From assembly GCA_945860375.1 (NCBI GenBank), contig CAMAQR010000108.1, forward strand, positions 1-7,512: a stretch of 7,512 bases of DNA, read 5' to 3'. Source of the DNA: Pseudorhodobacter antarcticus (GTDB taxonomy: Bacteria; Pseudomonadota; Alphaproteobacteria; Rhodobacterales; Rhodobacteraceae). A program made the translations under genes and the position numbers. Below the pieces are notes generated by a model that did no database searches, was not told the origin of the DNA, and was given only the letters and a program-made list of their open reading frames with translations. Of this stretch, positions 6,050 to 7,512 are shown one piece after another (position 1 is the first letter of the stretch; every line of letters starts with the position of its first letter).

Positions 6050-7069
6050 ATGACAAGACTTCATTCCTTACGATCTGCCCGAACCGCATTGACCGGTGCC
6101 GCACTGGCAGCAGCGCTGGCATTTTCTGGGGGCGCATGGGCGAAAGAACCACTGCGCGTGGCGGCGGTTTCGGGATACTTTTCCCAAGGCTTTGGCGTAT
6201 CCATCATGCAAGGTCTGGAAAAGGCCAAGGCCGATTTTGGCATAGACCTTACCATCGTGGACACTGGCAACCGGGCGCTGGATTATGAAGAACAGTTCAA
6301 TAACCTTGCCACCGGCGATTACGATCTGATCTTCGTCATGGGCTGGGAATTGGTTGACGCGCTGCAAAAGACGTCGGACGCCAATCCCGAACAGCATTTC
6401 ATCTTTATCGACGGCGTGCTGGAAAGCCCCAATATGACCTACATCGACTTTGTCGAAGAAGAAGGGTCGTTCCTTGTCGGCGCGCTGACGGGTCTGTTGA
6501 CGGACGCAGGAGCCGAAGGCTTCACCGACAGCAAGCAGGTCGGTTTTCTTGGCGGGCGTGATATCCCCGTCATCCGCAACTTCCTTGTCGGCATGCAGGA
6601 AGGGGTCGCTTTTGTCGCCCCCGACGTCACGGTGGTTGACGTGTTTGCAGGCACGTTCGACGATCCTGCCAAGGGTAGCGAATTGTCTATGGCGCTTTAT
6701 GACAAAGGTATCGACGTGATCTATCAGGCCGCAGGTCCGACCGGCGAGGGCGTGCTTCAAGCCGCCACCGCAGCTGGCCGCCTGGCGGTGGGCGTCGACA
6801 TCGACCAATGCCCATCGGCTCCCGGTGCGATTCTAGCATCGATGCTCAAACGCGCGGATGTCGCCGTCTATGCCATGATTAAGGGCGAGGTTGACGGGTC
6901 AAACCCAGTCGTCCCGGGCGCAGTGTCAGTTGGCATCGCCTCGGGTGGGGTCGAGATCAAGGTCTGCGATGACATGTTGCCACGCATTCCTGCAGAAGTC
7001 ATGACCCGCATGGAAGAAATCCGCGCTGGTGTAGCTTCGGGCGAGATTGCTGTCGCGCTGAACAAGTAA
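6050..7069 (+). CDS. BMP-family ABC transporter substrate-binding protein
   Basis: This is a periplasmic solute-binding protein of the BMP/PnrA family (339 residues), whose studied members bind purine nucleosides and related compounds. The N terminus is a Sec signal peptide: RSAR, a hydrophobic Ala/Leu stretch, and a likely cut after AWA (residue 31). There is no lipobox cysteine, so the protein should be free in the periplasm. Family motifs include EEEGSF (136-141), VGFLGGRDIPVIRNF (164-178), Lys208 in a DDPAKGSE segment, YQAAGPTGEG (225-234) and GVDIDQC (248-254), followed by MLKRADVAVY. The usual SFND-like ligand loop near the mature N terminus is replaced by GYFSQGFGVSIMQG, so the ligand may differ. 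Start choice: AGGGGAG (6037-6043) is 6 bases before the ATG at 6050 and only 3 before the one at 6047, which is also possible. An in-frame GTG at 6011 lacks a ribosome site. The ABC ATPase follows after a hairpin. Confidence 0.92.
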   Translation: MTRLHSLRSARTALTGAALAAALAFSGGAWAKEPLRVAAVSGYFSQGFGVSIMQGLEKAKADFGIDLTIVDTGNRALDYEEQFNNLATGDYDLIFVMGWELVDALQKTSDANPEQHFIFIDGVLESPNMTYIDFVEEEGSFLVGALTGLLTDAGAEGFTDSKQVGFLGGRDIPVIRNFLVGMQEGVAFVAPDVTVVDVFAGTFDDPAKGSELSMALYDKGIDVIYQAAGPTGEGVLQAATAAGRLAVGVDIDQCPSAPGAILASMLKRADVAVYAMIKGEVDGSNPVVPGAVSVGIASGGVEIKVCDDMLPRIPAEVMTRMEEIRAGVASGEIAVALNK

Positions 7070-7082
7070 GCCAGTCTATGCC

Positions 7083-7116
7083 TTGAAAAGGGCCACACTT
7101 CTGTGGCCCTTTTCAA
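7083..7116 (+). terminator. Perfect 15-bp hairpin after the binding-protein gene
   Basis: TTGAAAAGGGCCACA (7083-7097) pairs without mismatch with TGTGGCCCTTTTCAA (7102-7116) around a CTTC loop. The hairpin begins 13 bases after the binding-protein stop and ends 19 bases before the ATPase ATG. The TTTT run falls inside the stem and is followed by CAA, so it is not a textbook intrinsic terminator. Such hairpins between a solute-binding protein and its ABC subunits are known to stabilise or partly terminate the message, giving more binding protein than membrane components, and that is the likely role here. Confidence 0.7.
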
Positions 7117-7135
7117 CACTCATCGGGGACGGGTC

Positions 7136-7512
7136 ATGGCCGCGGACATTGCCGCCGATTTTGCCATTGAAATGATAGGTATTACCAAAAGGTTCGGCCC
7201 GCTGACCGCGAACCGTGACGTGTCTTTTGCGGTCCGTAAAGGTGAGATCCACGCCCTTGTGGGCGAAAACGGCGCGGGTAAGACCACGTTGATGAACGTC
7301 TTGTTCGGGATGCATCTGCCTGATTCCGGGCAGATCAAGGTGAACGGCGCGCAAGTCGAGATCACCTCGCCACAGGTGGCTATCGGCCTTGGTCTTGGCA
7401 TGGTGCATCAGCATTTCAAACTGGTTCCCTCGCTGACCGTAGCCGAGAACATATTCTTGGGCATGGAAATTGTGCGCGGCGGCTTAATCGACAGCGCGTC
7501 GCAGGTGGCTGC
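7136..7512 (+). CDS. ABC transporter ATP-binding protein, BMP/nucleoside type (partial)
   Basis: This is the start of the ATPase subunit of the importer served by the upstream binding protein. 125 codons are visible before the window ends, and relatives run to about 500 residues with two fused ATPase domains. The first domain shows the aromatic A-loop Phe20, Walker A GENGAGKTT (43-51) and the Q-loop in GMVHQHFKLVPSLTVAENI (88-106), the VHQHF wording being typical of sugar/nucleoside-type tandem ATPases (NupA, YufO, RbsA-like). The signature motif and Walker B lie beyond the edge. GGGGA (7125-7129) lies 6 bases before the ATG. The permease genes expected for a complete importer would come further downstream. 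Confidence 0.9.
   Translation, partial: MAADIAADFAIEMIGITKRFGPLTANRDVSFAVRKGEIHALVGENGAGKTTLMNVLFGMHLPDSGQIKVNGAQVEITSPQVAIGLGLGMVHQHFKLVPSLTVAENIFLGMEIVRGGLIDSASQVA

Noticed and set aside
6068..6808. 246-codon minus-strand open frame inside the BMP gene
   Set aside because: It is the antisense of a clear binding-protein gene, has low-complexity composition and lacks any domain signature.
1..7512. CRISPR arrays, tRNA, rRNA or tandem repeats
   Set aside because: I saw no regularly spaced repeats, no cloverleaf-like segment and no rRNA-like sequence on either strand.

Overview
The window looks like a chromosomal or plasmid accessory catabolic locus from a GC-rich alphaproteobacterium, most likely of the Rhodobacterales/Roseobacter type. 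This rests on codon use rich in G/C third positions and on protein style, and no rRNA or other phylogenetic marker is present. Five complete genes and one truncated gene fill almost all of it.

Layout. Positions 1-299 hold no gene I can support. They contain a dyad resembling an insertion-sequence end (93-114) and, at 281-299, a GTATAC-centred operator-like site. Positions 306-4177 are a plus-strand pair, hyuA-like and hyuB-like, overlapping by ATGA: the two halves of an ATP-dependent hydantoinase/5-oxoprolinase-family enzyme. Positions 5831-4159 are a minus-strand pair with an 11-base gap: an extended SDR (NAD-dependent epimerase/dehydratase type), then a classical SDR oxidoreductase whose 3' end overlaps the 3' end of hyuB by 19 bases. 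A 215-base divergent control region follows. From about 6050 the plus strand carries a BMP-family (PnrA-type) periplasmic binding protein, a perfect 15-bp hairpin, and the start of the matching ABC ATPase, which runs off the window.

How the parts fit. A 19-base sequence upstream of hyuA (281-299) recurs with one mismatch upstream of the transporter (5935-5953). Its core is a GTATAC palindrome of the kind bound by FadR-type GntR regulators. The simplest reading is one regulon in which an ABC importer takes up a small N-heterocyclic or nucleoside-like compound, HyuAB opens a cyclic amide at the cost of ATP, and the two SDR enzymes oxidise or rearrange a hydroxyl-bearing part. The substrate cannot be read from the sequence, and the regulator gene is not in the window.

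The most notable observations are the shared operator, which ties the HyuAB enzyme to a BMP-type importer, the BMP protein's departure from the usual ligand-loop signature, and the uncertain hyuA start, where a good Shine-Dalgarno sequence points to an in-frame CTG rather than the upstream ATG.
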